DNA of 64,000 bases from Nemophila menziesii. Its lineage: Eukaryota > Streptophyta > Magnoliopsida > Boraginales > Hydrophyllaceae. Positions 9,070-21,280 of the stretch are shown piece after piece. How positions within the stretch are numbered: the stretch's first letter is position 1; each line of letters begins with the position of its first letter. The position numbers and the translations under genes were made by a program. The stretch covers positions 6,510,001 through 6,574,000 of the forward strand of contig JARWIR010000008.1 in the NCBI GenBank assembly GCA_029959085.1. The letters run 5' to 3'. The notes beneath the pieces are model-generated. The model did not search any database. It was not told the origin of the DNA and saw nothing but the letters and a program-made list of their open reading frames with translations.

Positions 9070-10472
9070 AGAAACAGTGCCGCCATGCCATAACAGCTGG
9101 AGTGAAGTCCCAGACCAATTTTTCAACCAATTTTTCTGGAATAGAGGTTGGTTCTGGTTCTTCTCTAGGCGGAGGTAATTATTTTCCATTTCGTAATTCA
9201 ACTGTATGACAAGCATCATCTTGAGGAGTAATATTATCACTTGGGAGTTACCCTTTTGTCCTGTTATGTAATGTACTCGCCATATATGAAAGAGTATGGT
9301 TGAGATTCTTGATTACCTTTGATTGGGTTTGGAGTCTTCGCTGGCTCATCTTCATATTTTCTTCAACTAATTTCATCATCTCAGCTATACTTGAATTAAA
9401 CTCAAAGGTTGTTCTTGTTTAGATTGTTTCATTGAATATTGCGTTGGTTCTTGATAAGCTTTTTCATAAATTGGCACTTCTTGATATAGGGGTTGTGGTT
9501 GATAATAGGATTGAGGTCGAGTTTGATAATATGTCTCTTGATTTCTGACCCAATTCTGATTCTGTGGGGCCAGATAATTAGCGTAATTTCATTGGCATTG
9601 ATAATAAACATTTGAATAACGGTTTCTTTGATGAGATACGAAGGAAATCAAAGCTGGATTATTCATACACTTTTCCCACAAATGATTTCTTGCTCCACAA
9701 CCAGAAAATAAAGGTGAAGTATGTACTATATTTACTTGAGCTATTGTTCGAGCTTGTTCTCGTAATTCCTTGAGTTGTTGGTTTAATTCTTCGAGCCTTA
9801 GAGATTCTGAGGTCTCTTCTTGTTTTTCTGATTCAATTGGCCAACTTCTTTCGGTCTCAAGAACTTTCTCCATAATAGTTTCAGCTTCTTCAGGATCTAA
9901 TAATACGAAACCTTTATCGCCTAGTAACTCTGCTCTTTCCTTGGACTCGTTATTGAGTCCTCTATAGAACATGGTTAAAGAATATTCTGGCGATGATACA
10001 TGGAACAGACATGTCTCCTTTTTCTCATTAAAACGTAACCATGCTTCACCAACACTTTCTCCGTCTTCCTGCATAAATTGTTCAAACTCCAACATATCTT
10101 TAACCGTCTACTAACCGGATAGAATCGGTCTAGGAATTTGGATTGAAGCTTGTCCCAATATGGAATAACATCAGGGTGTTCGGAATCATACCAATTGCTT
10201 GCACTACAAGTAAAAAAGAACTGGAACATAACTTAATACATCTGCTCCTTTGTAACGCCTTTAATGATATAAGCGTCACAGATCTGCATGAATTTCTTAA
10301 CATACCGGACCAGATCTTGTTGTGCAGCACCGCTAAATTGTCCATGACTCGAAAATTGCACTATCAAGCCTGAATCTGGTCTAAACTTAGCTCCTTGGAT
10401 TTCTAGAGTGTGGATTCCTCTAGGTTGCACTCTGAATGTGATGGGAAGATCAAATCTACTCAGGCTTGCCAT
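9070..10472 (-). pseudogene. gag: Ty3/Gypsy Athila-like gag pseudogene
   Basis: Starts at ATG 10472 (MASLSRFDLP...), about 100 bp after the primer site. The reading shifts frame at least twice, near 10230 and 10090. Residues reading YVKKFMQICDAY, then WDKLQSKFLDRFYPVSRR, then GESVGEAWLRFNEKK match the order of the retrotransposon gag domain in Athila-like elements. Near 9200 the segment ELRNGK followed by a stop and PPPREEPEP resembles the LRSGK linker between gag and protease in that group. The frame is lost by about 9070, and no protease, RT or integrase follows, so the element is truncated. It is non-functional. Confidence 0.75.
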
Positions 10473-10568
10473 TTGTAAAATCGATAAAACAAAACTAAAA
10501 GCAAAAGCGTAAAATAAAACTAACTGAAATAAAAACACTAAATAAATGCACAAGGACTAACGATGTAG

Positions 10569-10586
10569 TCCCCGGCAGCGGCGCCA
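10569..10586 (-). other. Athila-type tRNA-Asp primer-binding site
   Basis: The minus strand reads TGGCGCCGCTGCCGGGGA, the characteristic primer site of plant Athila/Tat Gypsy elements. It lies 6 bp inside the LTR boundary and upstream of the gag pseudogene, so it links the two. Confidence 0.9.
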
Positions 10587-10592
10587 AACACT

Positions 10593-12166
10593 TGATGTCG
10601 CCTAGGGCGTGATAAAATAATAGATAAAATAAGTGCAAATAAACACCCTAGGCTAAGCACGGTTCTGCAAGTATTACAGGACGTATGCAAGTTTTAATGA
10701 TAAATATGATTTGTTCCTCAGAGACTATGAAAGTTAGAGAGTACTTATGCAAATTATCAAATGCAAATATAAAAGAAAGATTAAATAATTCACTAGAATA
10801 AAAGACAAATAGATTTTTGTTTGGTTTTTTGTAAATAGAGAATTAAACTAGATAAATTAAAGACAGAAAATTAAATATGAAGAAAAGAAAATAGTATGAG
10901 AGTTTAGCTCGAGAAACTAGGAAGTAATCCCCACCAGCCTTGTTTATTCTAAACATGTAAGGGCGAATTATGTAGAATTGCAATAATCAGGATTCTAAAT
11001 CCCTCCCTATCCCCGGAGAGTGAACTAGGGCGGCGACCTTTCAATCACGAGGGAACTCATAAAGGGTTAACCTGCGCCACTTGGGTCCTAGGTGTAGTTC
11101 TACCTACTAATGATGATTGGTGATTAAATTGACCCTTAGTGATTATCTAGTAAGGCTGGCATTGTCAGAACCAATTCATATACTAAACGGTATGTGATGT
11201 TTAAATAGTTAAAAACCCCTCTTGGACGACCATCTAACTACTATTAAGGCAATCCTATACGTTGCGCACCGCAAGGAAAACAGACAATAAATCAAATCAC
11301 ATAAATCAAATAATTAAACATGAATTCAAATTAAATATGATGGTATCCCAAATTAGATAGATTTAAAACAAGAACTAGGATTCATACATATATTCTAAAT
11401 CTCAAGCTAAAAATAATTTAGTTCATACTAGAAGAAGAAAAGAAAACAATTACAAATTTGAAGGCTTGTGAAGACATGATATGGTGTTCAACTCCTTCCA
11501 GACTTCTCTTCTCTTGTTGTAAGCTTCATCTTGGCTTAAGGTTGCCAAGGATGTGTTTCTTCTGATTAAAGGGTGTATTCATAGGGTATAGGAAACCCTA
11601 AAATGTTTTCTTGGAGTGGAAGACAAGTAACTTAGACTCCTAGCCCAACTCAAATTCGTAACCCTAAAATATAGAAAAGGTAATAATATGTCGTTGTTTT
11701 GTTTTGCCTGTAACTTCTTCGTTTCAACTCCGTTTGACGCTTTCCTAATGTAAAAAATGATCATCTCGGAAAGCTCTATAACTTTTATCAAGACCATTCA
11801 TCTAAATTCTTTCCAACCTTTAGTTATGATCACTTTTATGTTCGTAGCTGCTGGAATTCAAATTTATTTGGCAACTTTATCTTTTCCTTTTTCATATTTC
11901 TTTCCTTTATCTCCAATTTCCATGTTTATATTCTTTCCCTTATCTCTTAGAATTGACTTGGAATCTAATTAATTATCATATTTATTTAAAGATTTACAAT
12001 TAACAAACAATTAAACCCAATATACTCTAAAAATAATAAATAATCAAATCAAGACAAGAAATATGAAAGTGTAGTAAATCTTGAGATAATCGACCTATAT
12101 CCTAATAAATACACCTAAAATGATGTCTCCAAGCTAGATTAATTTATCGAAAATAGGGATACATCA
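10593..12166 (-). repeat. 5' LTR of Athila-like Gypsy element
   Basis: A 1574-bp LTR bounded by TGATGT and ACATCA on the minus strand, adjoining the primer site. Related LTRs at 15857-17420 and 17951-19437 share its ends and a CACCTAAAATGATGTCTCC segment. No second LTR of this element is present to its left, so its 3' half has been lost. It abuts, and apparently interrupts, the MULE transposase sequence at 12167. Confidence 0.85.
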
Positions 12167-14871
12167 ATTACTTATACCAAGATCTTGTACCAATAGGTTA
12201 AAAAACCATCTCCAATAGTTAGTATCCTCTTTCTCTGCTAGGCAATACACAATTAGGAAGATACAATTGTTCCCATCAATTCCAACAGCTGTCAAAATCA
12301 CACCTAGATGTGGACCTTTTAGGTGTCATCCATCTACCCCAACAACCTTTCTACAACTCTCTAAAAACCGTCTTCTACAACCTTCAAGACCAACATAAAG
12401 TCTTTGAGATGTTTCTACTCCGGTGAGCTCATCAATAGTAATTTCACTTGCTACAGTACTTCCAGGGTTACTTCTCCTAATTTCTGCTGAATAATCTTAA
12501 ATCTTCTTGTATTTATCCTTGTATTCAACCTCTATCATGGCTATTGCTAAGTGATATGCCCAATAGCATGTTATGGTACTAACATTAACAGAATAACCGC
12601 GGCGCACTAACTGTTGAAAATCACTCACATTACTATAAAGATTCAATCTTATCATATCTTTAAAAGTCCTTGCCAAGAACTTTGCATTCACATGTCTATG
12701 GTTAATGTTTTTGCCACAACTATGTTTATTACAAAGACTCACTATCACTAGCCCACCAATCTTTTCTTTATAAGATGTATATGGAAACCAACCACAATCT
12801 GCTCCTTTACAAACAACCCTAATCATATACCAATCATCATTCTTCACAAAGATATGTTAACCACCTTTTTAATACCATGTGCTCTTACTGCTTCTCTAAG
12901 ATCGGTGGCATTAGCAAATGTCAATCCCAAGACAAATCTAGGCTTCTCCATGTCAATACTAGGCTTAAACCAGGGGTACTTGACTTTCTTTTTCTTAGGC
13001 AACTTTTTTGGTCTCCCTTCTTCATCTGGACCAGTTGAATCACTTGTTGTAGTTAAATCTTCAGAATCATGTAAACACTCATCAGAATCAGTCTCACTAC
13101 CACGCTCATTACTTTCACCTTCAGTAGTATTATCATCACGAGCTTCCACATTCACTCCATTACCTTCCACATCCGAGTGAATAATTTTTTTATAATTCTG
13201 GTCGTCTTCACCCTCACTCAAATCAATGTCACTATCAATCATATAATCCTCATCAGTAGTTGAATCTTCATCCACAACTTCTTCACACTGAAACAACTTA
13301 CTTTTCCTTTGTTTTCTCCTAGGCCTTCCACTTTTATTGTAACTTTCAGGCTTGGTACCACTAGGACCAATATCATCTCCATTTGTTTTTTTCATACTAG
13401 GCCTAGACCTTGTATTTAAGTGTGATACATCTTGCTGACTATTATTATACACTAATTCTTGACTTTTGACGTAACATACCCTTCTCCTTCTTCTTTAGTA
13501 TATTAGAAAGTAACTCATTATCACTGACTTCATCATCAACAACCTCTTCACCATCAGGTGTCTTGAAATCACTATTTGAGTCATCGGTTAGGACTTTATC
13601 GATAAGCCTGAAAGGCCTCGATGGGGATTTATTTTTGGAACTCCTCTTGTACCTACTAAACAAGTCAATACCTTATTTCTCATCAGACTTCAAAAACTTC
13701 AGCACTCTATCCAATATATCATTAACAGAATTCTCCTTCTCTCCAATATCAGAGAGTTGTTCTTCCAAAGTCTCATTAACTAAATGGTTTACTTCTTTCT
13801 CACCTACTGTTACATTAACATCAGGTGTGTTTTGATCTTCACAAACAAAAAAGCAAAAAAATATAATGTCAAATATATGTAGATAAGGGGGTTGATTTGT
13901 CAATCAACTTAAACGTTAATGGGTAAAATGTCAAATGAAAGTGTACCTTTATTGCTTCGTCTTCAACTATCTTCTCGTCCAAAATTTTCTCATCATGCCT
14001 TTCATCGCTCTTTTCTTCCACGCTTTTCATATCATTCCTATCATCATAGGGCTTAACTCCTTCTTCCAGACCAACATCACCTATCTTGTTTAGTTCTTCC
14101 TCATCAACTACTTTCTCTACACTCTCATTAACTAAAATGTTTACTTCTAGCTCACCTTCTATTACAGTAACATCAGCTGGGTGTTGATATTCTTTATATT
14201 CTTCCCGCTTCTAAAGTATTTCTTCAACCTTATACCAATTTAATAATAAAGGCATGAATAAAGGAGTTTGATTTTCTTGGTGTTCATGTATTACTGGTTT
14301 ACTAACAACAAATAGGTCAACAGTTACGTTGTTCTCTCCAATGCTACACATCTCCATACATTTATACTCACTATCCAAACACACTAGACCATTAGGTAGT
14401 TTAATACCCACTTTCAAAATAGTAATACTCCAAGTTACCTATTATCCCTAACTTCGAAACAATCTTCTTAAGTACAGGTATACTAAATTTGTCATATTGA
14501 AAACCGTCTACATACTCAATCTTTACTTCATGGTAATAGCTCTTGTATTCATTAAATAACCCACCGAAGTGAATCCCCAATGCGAATTTCTCTATTACAC
14601 GATAAATTTAGAATGAATTACTTACCAATTATGTTAGGAACCAATTAATGGAAAAAATAATTATCAAATATCGATACACAAACAATATGGTAACCAAATC
14701 CCGTAAAAACTACTCCCATTACTACCAAAATCCCCCTTCAAGCGTGATATCTAAAAAATTAATAAATTTACCCAAAAACCCTACATTTACGGATTCAAAA
14801 ATCTTAACCAAAAAGCAAAGATTTATGGGTAATAAATAAGCACACTTACTCCATAACATAAAATGCGCCAT
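12167..14871 (-). pseudogene. Mutator-like (MULE) transposase pseudogene, N-terminal part
   Basis: A decayed plant MULE transposase, read right to left. A likely first exon begins at ATG 14871 and has a GTAAGT donor at 14849. The next coding stretch (about 14600-14211) matches the PB1-like N-terminal domain (FALGIHFGGLFNEYKS..., then LPNGLVCLDSEYK). A long acidic linker spans 13903-13080. Then comes the MuDR DNA-binding domain (CKGADCGWFPY, LCNKHSC) at 12844-12500. The transposase core begins near 12490: LYVGLEGCRRRFLESC, then VVGVDG with the first catalytic Asp at 12332-12334. The next codon but one is TGA, where the family usually has Cys, followed by HLKGPHLG. Frameshifts near 13450 and 12850 and a stop after KYKKI also disrupt it. 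The remaining catalytic residues are missing because the sequence ends at the Gypsy LTR. Confidence 0.8.
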
Positions 14872-15297
14872 TGAATATCTCCAGAGCTAAAGTTCAGTGG
14901 CTGATAAAATATAGAATTAGGGTTCTTTCTTCGCCTTCTTTCCCCAAACAAACCACGCCTAATTATTTTCTCTGATTTTGTTTTGTTTTGTTTTAATTTA
15001 ATTGTTTTATTTTGGGTTATATATAGGGTAGACATTTTTAAAATACCTTTTTTTTCCTTTTAAAAAACTAGGTTTAACTTAATTAATTGATTAAACCAAA
15101 TTATGAATGAAAAAAATATTAAAAATGTGGACATGTGCCATGCACGTAACACTTAACGGTGTTTTTGGACGGAAAATGTTACCAGGGGCAGCGAGTCACG
15201 AAAAAATAAATTAGGGGGTAGTCAGTCCCATTTTAAACAATGAGGGGTAAGCTGTCAATCGGGCCAAACTCCAGGGGGTAAACGGGACATTTCCTCT
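14872..15297 (-). promoter_or_regulatory. MULE 5' terminal region and promoter
   Basis: Leader and terminal region of the MULE. On the minus strand a TATATATA box (15018-15025) lies about 150 bp before the ATG at 14871. Bases 15170-15297 contain several runs of the type ACCCCCT in different contexts, which resemble long terminal inverted repeats of plant MULEs. The outer end is probably near 15290-15297. The opposite terminus was not found. Confidence 0.5.
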
Positions 15298-15604
15298 AAA
15301 TAAAATAATAATTATGTAGAATAGGTGAGTCTTTGCAACCCTAAGCTATTATTGTTGGGATTATTAGTTAATTATCATAAAGCAAATCAAATATTTATTA
15401 TATTTGTATATTTTAATTGAAACATCTTTGTTCTATGCTTATACTGAACACGAGTTTGAAGCTAACTACCAAAATTCTTGAGACAAATTTTTACTTACGA
15501 TTACTTGCGAACGATTTGTGAACTTGCGAAGAGTTTCTCATGGTACTTCCATAGTGTGTGTACACTTATATTATTGTTTATTTGTCACATCTTTGGGCCC
15601 ATCA
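15298..15604 (+). repeat. 3' portion of a Gypsy 5' LTR (plus strand)
   Basis: Sequence ending TTGGGCCCATCA directly before a Gypsy-type primer site at 15611. Its left limit is not defined because the MULE terminus abuts it. It is a different LTR from the TGATGT family around it. Confidence 0.5.
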
Positions 15605-15610
15605 AGTTTT

Positions 15611-15628
15611 TGGCGACCCTGCCGGGGA
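15611..15628 (+). other. Gypsy-type primer-binding site, variant
   Basis: TGGCGACCCTGCCGGGGA differs at three bases from the Athila-type site at 10569-10586. It is preceded by TTTT and the LTR end, as expected for a 5' primer site on the plus strand. Confidence 0.75.
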
Positions 15629-15725
15629 TTTTTATAATTAGTTATTGTGTTTAGTTTAGTATATAATTTTTTATTTGTTTACAATTTTATGCATTTTGTT
15701 TAGTCTCTTTTCATGTTTTTCAAGT

Positions 15726-15869
15726 ATGGAAATTTTTTGCGCATCAATGAATATAGGCAATGAGGATCGGTGTTCAAAGATAGAAGAACCAACCAAGCTT
15801 AGCTTAGGTGAGATAATTATTAAGAATCAAGTTATAGATGAAATTGAGGAGCCAAGTGGTGGGTCCTGA
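15726..15869 (+). pseudogene. 5' fragment of a Gypsy gag-like frame
   Basis: A short frame from ATG 15726 (MEIFCASMNIGNED...) lies 100 bp after the plus-strand primer site, where such elements begin gag. It gives about 47 residues and runs into the minus-strand LTR that starts near 15857. No domain is recognisable. The assignment rests on position only. Confidence 0.4.
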
Positions 15870-17420
15870 GGTGTTATAAAATAAAGCAATAGAAGTAGAG
15901 GATCCACAGATCGCAAGTGTACAGTTGTCCAAGTAATACTCTGTTAGTCGGGTTTCGTTTATGGGGACAGATAGTTATAACTCAGGTTTTAGTCTGGATA
16001 GTAGAAATAATTGCTAAAACAGAAAAGTAAAACATGAAGATTTTTGTTTGGTTTTGTATTAGTACTAAAGATGCAATAAAATAAAGTATAAATTGCTTAA
16101 CATAAATAAAATCCTGAAAGTAAAAATGTGTAGACGCAGGGATGAGAGATGTACTTGAGTCTCACTAGTGATCCACCTGAGTTAATATAATTAATGTTTC
16201 CGTTTAAGGGTTAAGCCAGTAATTTTATACTAGTCAGGACTCTAATATCTCCTATCACCCTGTCGGGTGGACCTAGGAGCTATCATATGGTAAGACAAGC
16301 CCCTCTAAGGTAGCAAGTTTACTTAAGGACATGAAGATCTTTACCACTTTGGCTATGTAAATAGTGAAGCCTGTCGGTCAATAATGGACATTACACGGAT
16401 AATACCCAATTAAACCCCCCTGTTAGATGATCACTTCGCCACTAAAGTGAATAACCCAATTACTAAAACCTATTTCTAGTTGCGTGGAAAAGAAATAGTA
16501 AATAAGTACAAAATAATATCCAATAAAAATTACCCAACTTAAATTAAACCATAAATACCAAATTTGGAAAAACATAACTTACATGAACTAGGGCTTCAAC
16601 CCAATAGTGCGATTCTCAAGTACTAAGAAATTTAGCTCATGTTTAAATTAAAAACTGAAAATTAACATAAAAGAAATCATTGTCCTAAATTACAAAAAAG
16701 AAATAAAGAACCTAAAGGTTGGATTGGCTGTTGTTGGAAGAAAGGAATTCCTCCAGCTCTATCTTTCTTTGCCTTTTTAAACTGACTTGAAAATAATAAT
16801 GTGTAGTATTTAATTCTTTGAAGTCTGCTTAAAATGGAGGTCCAAAGGTCTATTTATAATCGAGAATTAGGATTGAGATTTTTACGAAAGAATAATAAGT
16901 TAAATGATAAAAAGGCCAAGTCCATCTTCAAAATCCCGTAACTGCTGTACAACTATTGGTAAAACGACCGTAACTTTTGTGTCTCGTATCCAGATCACCT
17001 GATTACAGTCCTCAAATCTTCCTAACTCAAAGGCGCAACTCTCTATTTCAGATTACAAGGCCTGAATCAGTGCCGAAGTGGCTCAAAAACAGCAATTAGT
17101 GGCAGCTTTCTAGAATTTCCTCTCGATTAGTCAACTCTTCGGATAATTTTTTCTTGCTTTTGACCCCTCCGCTTGATCTAGGAATTTAATTCTCACTTCT
17201 CCTCCTTTTTTTGGTGCTCCATATCATCCATAGACCTAATAAATTTATCCTAAACATAAACAAATTAACGTACAAAATCACTAAAAATGAAATATCGTAA
17301 TTTTAAGGGGAGAAAATGCAGTATAAAGAAATAAGCATAAAAGTCTATCAAATAAGTCTAATATTCACCTAAAATGATGTCTCCAAAGAGCATTTATTTA
17401 GAACAAAATGGGAGAAATCA
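15857..17420 (-). repeat. Athila-like LTR, minus orientation
   Basis: Aligns by eye with the LTR at 10593-12166 at both ends and through the CACCTAAAATGATGTCTCC segment. It also aligns in reverse with 17951-19437. On the minus strand it is preceded by GAGTTTGGGGTTT, a polypurine tract typical of this group just upstream of a 3' LTR. It is therefore a 3' LTR, with remnant internal sequence to its right. I saw no matching 5-bp duplication at its two edges. Confidence 0.8.
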
Positions 17421-17950
17421 AAACCCCAAACTCAGACATTTGTCGTCCCAACAAAGTAAAATAAAAACAAAGGCCTTAGGTGAACACAAAATATAGAGTC
17501 TAGTTAATAACACCCAAAACATAACTTAAAACAAATCTCATAGAGTATGACCTAGGAATTAATATACACATAAAATTAGGATGAGGCTACGAACCCCACC
17601 CTAAACTAAAAAATGAGTCGTGTCCCCACGACTCAAAAAGACTCAATAAAACAAATAAACTAATGTAGTCTAATAATGAGAAAAGGGAGAAGGAAACATA
17701 TCTTAACCAACACTAGGCTGGTTTCCATTGTTGCCCTCTCATCTTGTTTCTCCTCTAAAGTCTTTATTCGTTTTTCCATCTCGGTTTCTTTCACTGTCTT
17801 TTTCTTTCGTGTAGGAGGTCTAGCACCTTTCTCTTACCCATAGGGCTTGTCTATGTTTATACCTGATTTCGTAGCTCCCTCATGGACATTTTCTACTTTA
17901 TTTCATTCTTCCCCCTTTTCTGTAGGCTCATCCTCTTCCTTGTGTGGTAT
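17421..17950 (-). mobile_element. 3' internal remnant of the Athila-like element
   Basis: Lies immediately upstream (minus sense) of the 3' LTR. It has the polypurine tract at about 17421-17435. A perfect 9-bp hairpin at 17614-17635 (TGAGTCGTG arm, 4-nt loop) follows. Near 17700-17820 an open stretch reads like a charged coil (RKKKTVKETEMEKRIKTLEE), similar to the region after integrase in such elements. It stops where the inverted LTR begins. Confidence 0.55.
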
Positions 17951-19437
17951 TGATGTCTCCCTATTTGTTATAATTATTATCCCTTAGGAAACATCATTTA
18001 GGTGAATAATTGACTTATTTGATAGACTTTTATGCTTATTTCGTCATATTGCACTTTCTCCCCTTGGAATTAGACTATTTGCATTTTTAGAGCTTTTGTG
18101 CGTTAATTTGTTTGTTTTAGTGCAAAGTTAGTAGGTTTATGAATTCATGAATAAACCACTACAAGGAGGAGAAGTGAGAATCAAAGTCTTAGATCGAGTG
18201 GAGGATCTAAAGGAAAGAAAAGAATTTCCAAGAACTTAATCAAAGAAGTTGCAGATCTGAAAGGCTATTAAAGATTGCTGTTTTTGGGCTACTTAGGATC
18301 TGATTTAGCCGTGGGCCGTGAAACAAGGTTTGATAGCCTATTGAGTTAGGAAGATTCTCCAAGTTGAATATGCCCATTTGGAGTTGTTATTCAAAAGTTA
18401 CAGCCGTTTTACTAAAGACTGCATACCAGTTATGGGAATTAAAAGAAAAGATGGGTTTGGACTTTTTATAATTTGACCTAATCCTCTTAACCTATGCCCT
18501 AATCTGTTTTTACAAGTATAAATAGACCCCTTGACCTCCCTTTCACACACTTCAGAGAATTACATTAGAGACTTCATATTTTCAAGTCAGAGTAAGAAGG
18601 CAGAGGAAAAGTTAGGGCTGAAGGAATTCCGTTCTTCCAACAACAGCCAACCCAACCTTTAGGTTATCTGTTTTCTTTTCTGTAATTGAATTATGACTTC
18701 TTCTTATTTAATTTCAGTATTTAATTTTATTATGAGCTAAATTTCCACATACTTGAGAATCGCAATAAATGGATGAACCTTAATTAATTTATTCTATGTT
18801 TTGAATTTGGGATTCTTAGGATTTAAATTATATTGAGTTTTATATATTGGATATTACTTTGTTTTCATTACTATTGCTTTTAGGAACATCTAGAGATAGC
18901 TTTTAGTATTTGGGCTATTCATTTTAGTGGAAAAGTGATCATCTGACAGGGGGGTTTGAATACAGACTTAGGTAATACCCGTGTAATGTCCGTTATTAAC
19001 CGACATGCTTAACTAATTACATAGACAAAGAGGTAAATTCATATCATCCAAAGAGGCATATTCGCCCATATATGGGTTTATAGTAATTTTTGATAGCTCA
19101 TAGGTCCACCCGACAGGGGGCTAGGAGATATTAGAGTCCCGACTAATATTATAATACCAATTCTACCCTTAAACAAAGCATATGTTACGTTATTTAGGTG
19201 GATTCCTTGCGAGACTCAAGTATCTCTCATCTCTGAAGTTAGTCCTTTTATTTGCATTATTTCTTTTCAGTTATTTAATTTTAGTCTTTATTTTATTGCA
19301 TCTTTTTAATTTAGAAAACCAAACAAATTTTTTTTTTTTTTCTGTTAAACAATTATTCTTACTACTTGATTAATACTTGAGCTGAACCTAATCCGTCCCT
19401 GAGAACGAAACCCGATTTATCGAATATTACTTGGATG
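17951..19437 (+). repeat. Athila-like LTR, plus orientation, 3'-truncated
   Basis: Starts TGATGTCTCCC, matching the start of the other two family members. It aligns along its length with the reverse complement of 15857-17420, for example the GGAGGAGAAGTGAGAAT and AAAGTTACNGNCGTTTTAC blocks. It ends after ATTACTTGGATG, where the minus copy continues for another 60 bp or so, so the end is lost. It is probably a truncated LTR from a separate insertion. Confidence 0.75.
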
Positions 19438-19870
19438 TAATACACAAAACAGTCATTTATGTATTATATCAACACACAAATTCAATTTTCTATTCCCGTG
19501 AAGCCCATTTTTGTCTGTGATTTTGTGTGTCACAAGAAACACACAAAACGACTATTTTGTGTAATGATTTAATACACAAAAAATAAAAGAGATTTTGTAG
19601 ATATTGGATTATATGTACTTTTATTTGTGTATTCACGTAACACACAAAATGACAGATCATATTAGTCTTTTTTCTTATTCTCTGTGATATTGAGTATTAC
19701 AAGTATACACAAAAATTAGTTTTGTGTATACTGTAACACACAAAATGCCAGACCACATCATATTTGTCCTTTATCTACTTTTATGTGATTTTGTGTGTTA
19801 AAGAATACACAAAACACAATTTTGTGTATTCTTGTAAGACACAACACTTATGTTTGTGTGTACCAGTTTT
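19438..19870. repeat. ACACAAAA hairpin array, transposon subterminal-like
   Basis: Many copies of ACACAAAA and TTTTGTGT in both orientations. Perfect hairpins lie at 19541-19562 (8-bp stem), 19703-19731 (12 bp, 5-nt loop) and 19801-19833 (14 bp, 5-nt loop). The layout resembles the CCGACGAC array at 7848-8140 with a different motif. It probably is the transposase-binding end of a DNA transposon. Confidence 0.6.
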
Positions 19871-20425
19871 GTGTATTCCTAGAACTTTGTGCCTGAGAAC
19901 TAGAGATGGTTTTCTTGAGGTCGCCGCATTTGGAGCTTCGAACATGGAGTAGATCGAGCTCTTTCTCAGATCTCTCGCGTGAAGACGAAAATTGAGGAAC
20001 GGAGATTGCTTGTGGTCCTCTTTTCTGGGGGTGGTTTAACATTAGAGGAACAAAGTCCATGGTAGCTCAATGCTATGTCATTCATTACCAGATTTTCATA
20101 AAGGACGTTCGAACGTATATCTCCTTTTCTCCGGCCTGAGAACTTGAACCTGCAGCCATGGTTCACTAACGAAACTTCACCTGAGATTTTGTGATAATGT
20201 GGTTTTGTATAGTGCGAAAGAGAAGATGATTTGCTAGAAGGAAAAAAAAGAGCTTAAATGTTCACATGATAGAAAAAAAAAAGAGATAGGAGATATGAAA
20301 GAGAATTTTCTTTTCAGGGTTCAAAAAATTAAACGAATTATATATAGAAAATAAAAAATAATAAAGGATATTAGGATAGGGGGTTTTGGTGTATAGTGTT
20401 AAAATCCGTTTCTGTCCTTTAGTAA
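19871..20425. other. Unidentified body after the hairpin array
   Basis: A moderately GC-rich block (19890-20180) followed by AT-rich sequence. Overlapping minus-strand frames of 66-70 residues show no known domain. It may be the first exon or untranslated region of a DNA transposon belonging to the hairpin array. The large tandem array starts at its right edge. Confidence 0.35.
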
Positions 20426-21120
20426 GTTGAGGGGATTCGCTGCGGTCTCTTGGTAGAAATCTCTACTTTTAATTCAAACTACAACAATTACTTATTATTT
20501 TAATTATGAATTATGAGAATTTTCCCGTAACTCAAATTCCTTTGGTTTTACAAAAATATATTATACTTTGATGCATATCATGTTTCCCCATATTTTATTC
20601 TTATTAAGTTTTTCTTATTAATTTGTTGTGATTATGTTTGATTTCTAGTTAAAAAATGGGAGAGAAGCGTGTACATTTGTAGTCTTTTGAAAGTTTAGTG
20701 TTGGTTGTAGTAAGAAGGATACACGTGTCAATACTTTTTAAGAGGAATTCTTATAGCTATAAGGATTTATTTGATGTTAAATCTAATAATATTATTGGTT
20801 TAGCCAAGGAAATAATCTAATTTGAAGGTTGAGATTTACAGGGTTTTCTCATATCCCTTTTTTCTTTGAGCTCTATTCTACTTCTCGATTCTCCATCATA
20901 CAAAATGATATATGTAGAATTGGAAAAAATATGTAGAATCGGAAGGTTCCTGACCCTTTGAAATTTTATTCTCAAAATTACAAAAAATGACCTTTAAATT
21001 TTTTAACTATATAAAATGATGAAACCAACGTTGCAATACCTTTACTTTGCCCACCGTTAAATTTAGGGATATTACACACTACATGGTTAAATTTCTTTGA
21101 CTAGAAGCAATCTGAGAGCT

Positions 21121-21280
21121 ATACTTATCTCGAGTCTTTTTCAATATTTTCACCTTGAGTCTTGTTCAATTTTCACACTAAACTAATTTTCACACTAAAC
21201 TAATCAATGGTCCCTTTTCCACACTGAACTTTCTATACTTATCTCGAGTCTTGTTCAATTTTTTCAAAGTCTTCTCATAC
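21121..21280. repeat. Short tandem repeats of ATCTCGAGTCTTGTTCAA
   Basis: Two to three imperfect copies of a segment containing TTATCTCGAGTCTTGTTCAATTTT, alternating with CACACTAAACTAATTTT repeats. The arrangement differs between unit 1 and units 2-4 (for example 34785-34955), so this site has rearranged. On the minus strand it is a partial duplication of the end of the coiled-coil-like frame beside it. Confidence 0.6.

Noticed and set aside
11757..11972. Hydrophobic 71-codon plus-strand frame that looks like a membrane peptide
   Set aside because: It lies wholly inside a Gypsy LTR in the opposite sense, and its hydrophobicity comes from T-rich codons in AT-rich DNA.
15845..15870. CTTGGCTCC at the edge of the minus LTR as a possible primer-binding site
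   Set aside because: Only six or seven bases resemble the Athila-type site, and the sequence belongs to the plus-strand gag-like frame. The polypurine tract on the other side shows this is a 3' LTR.
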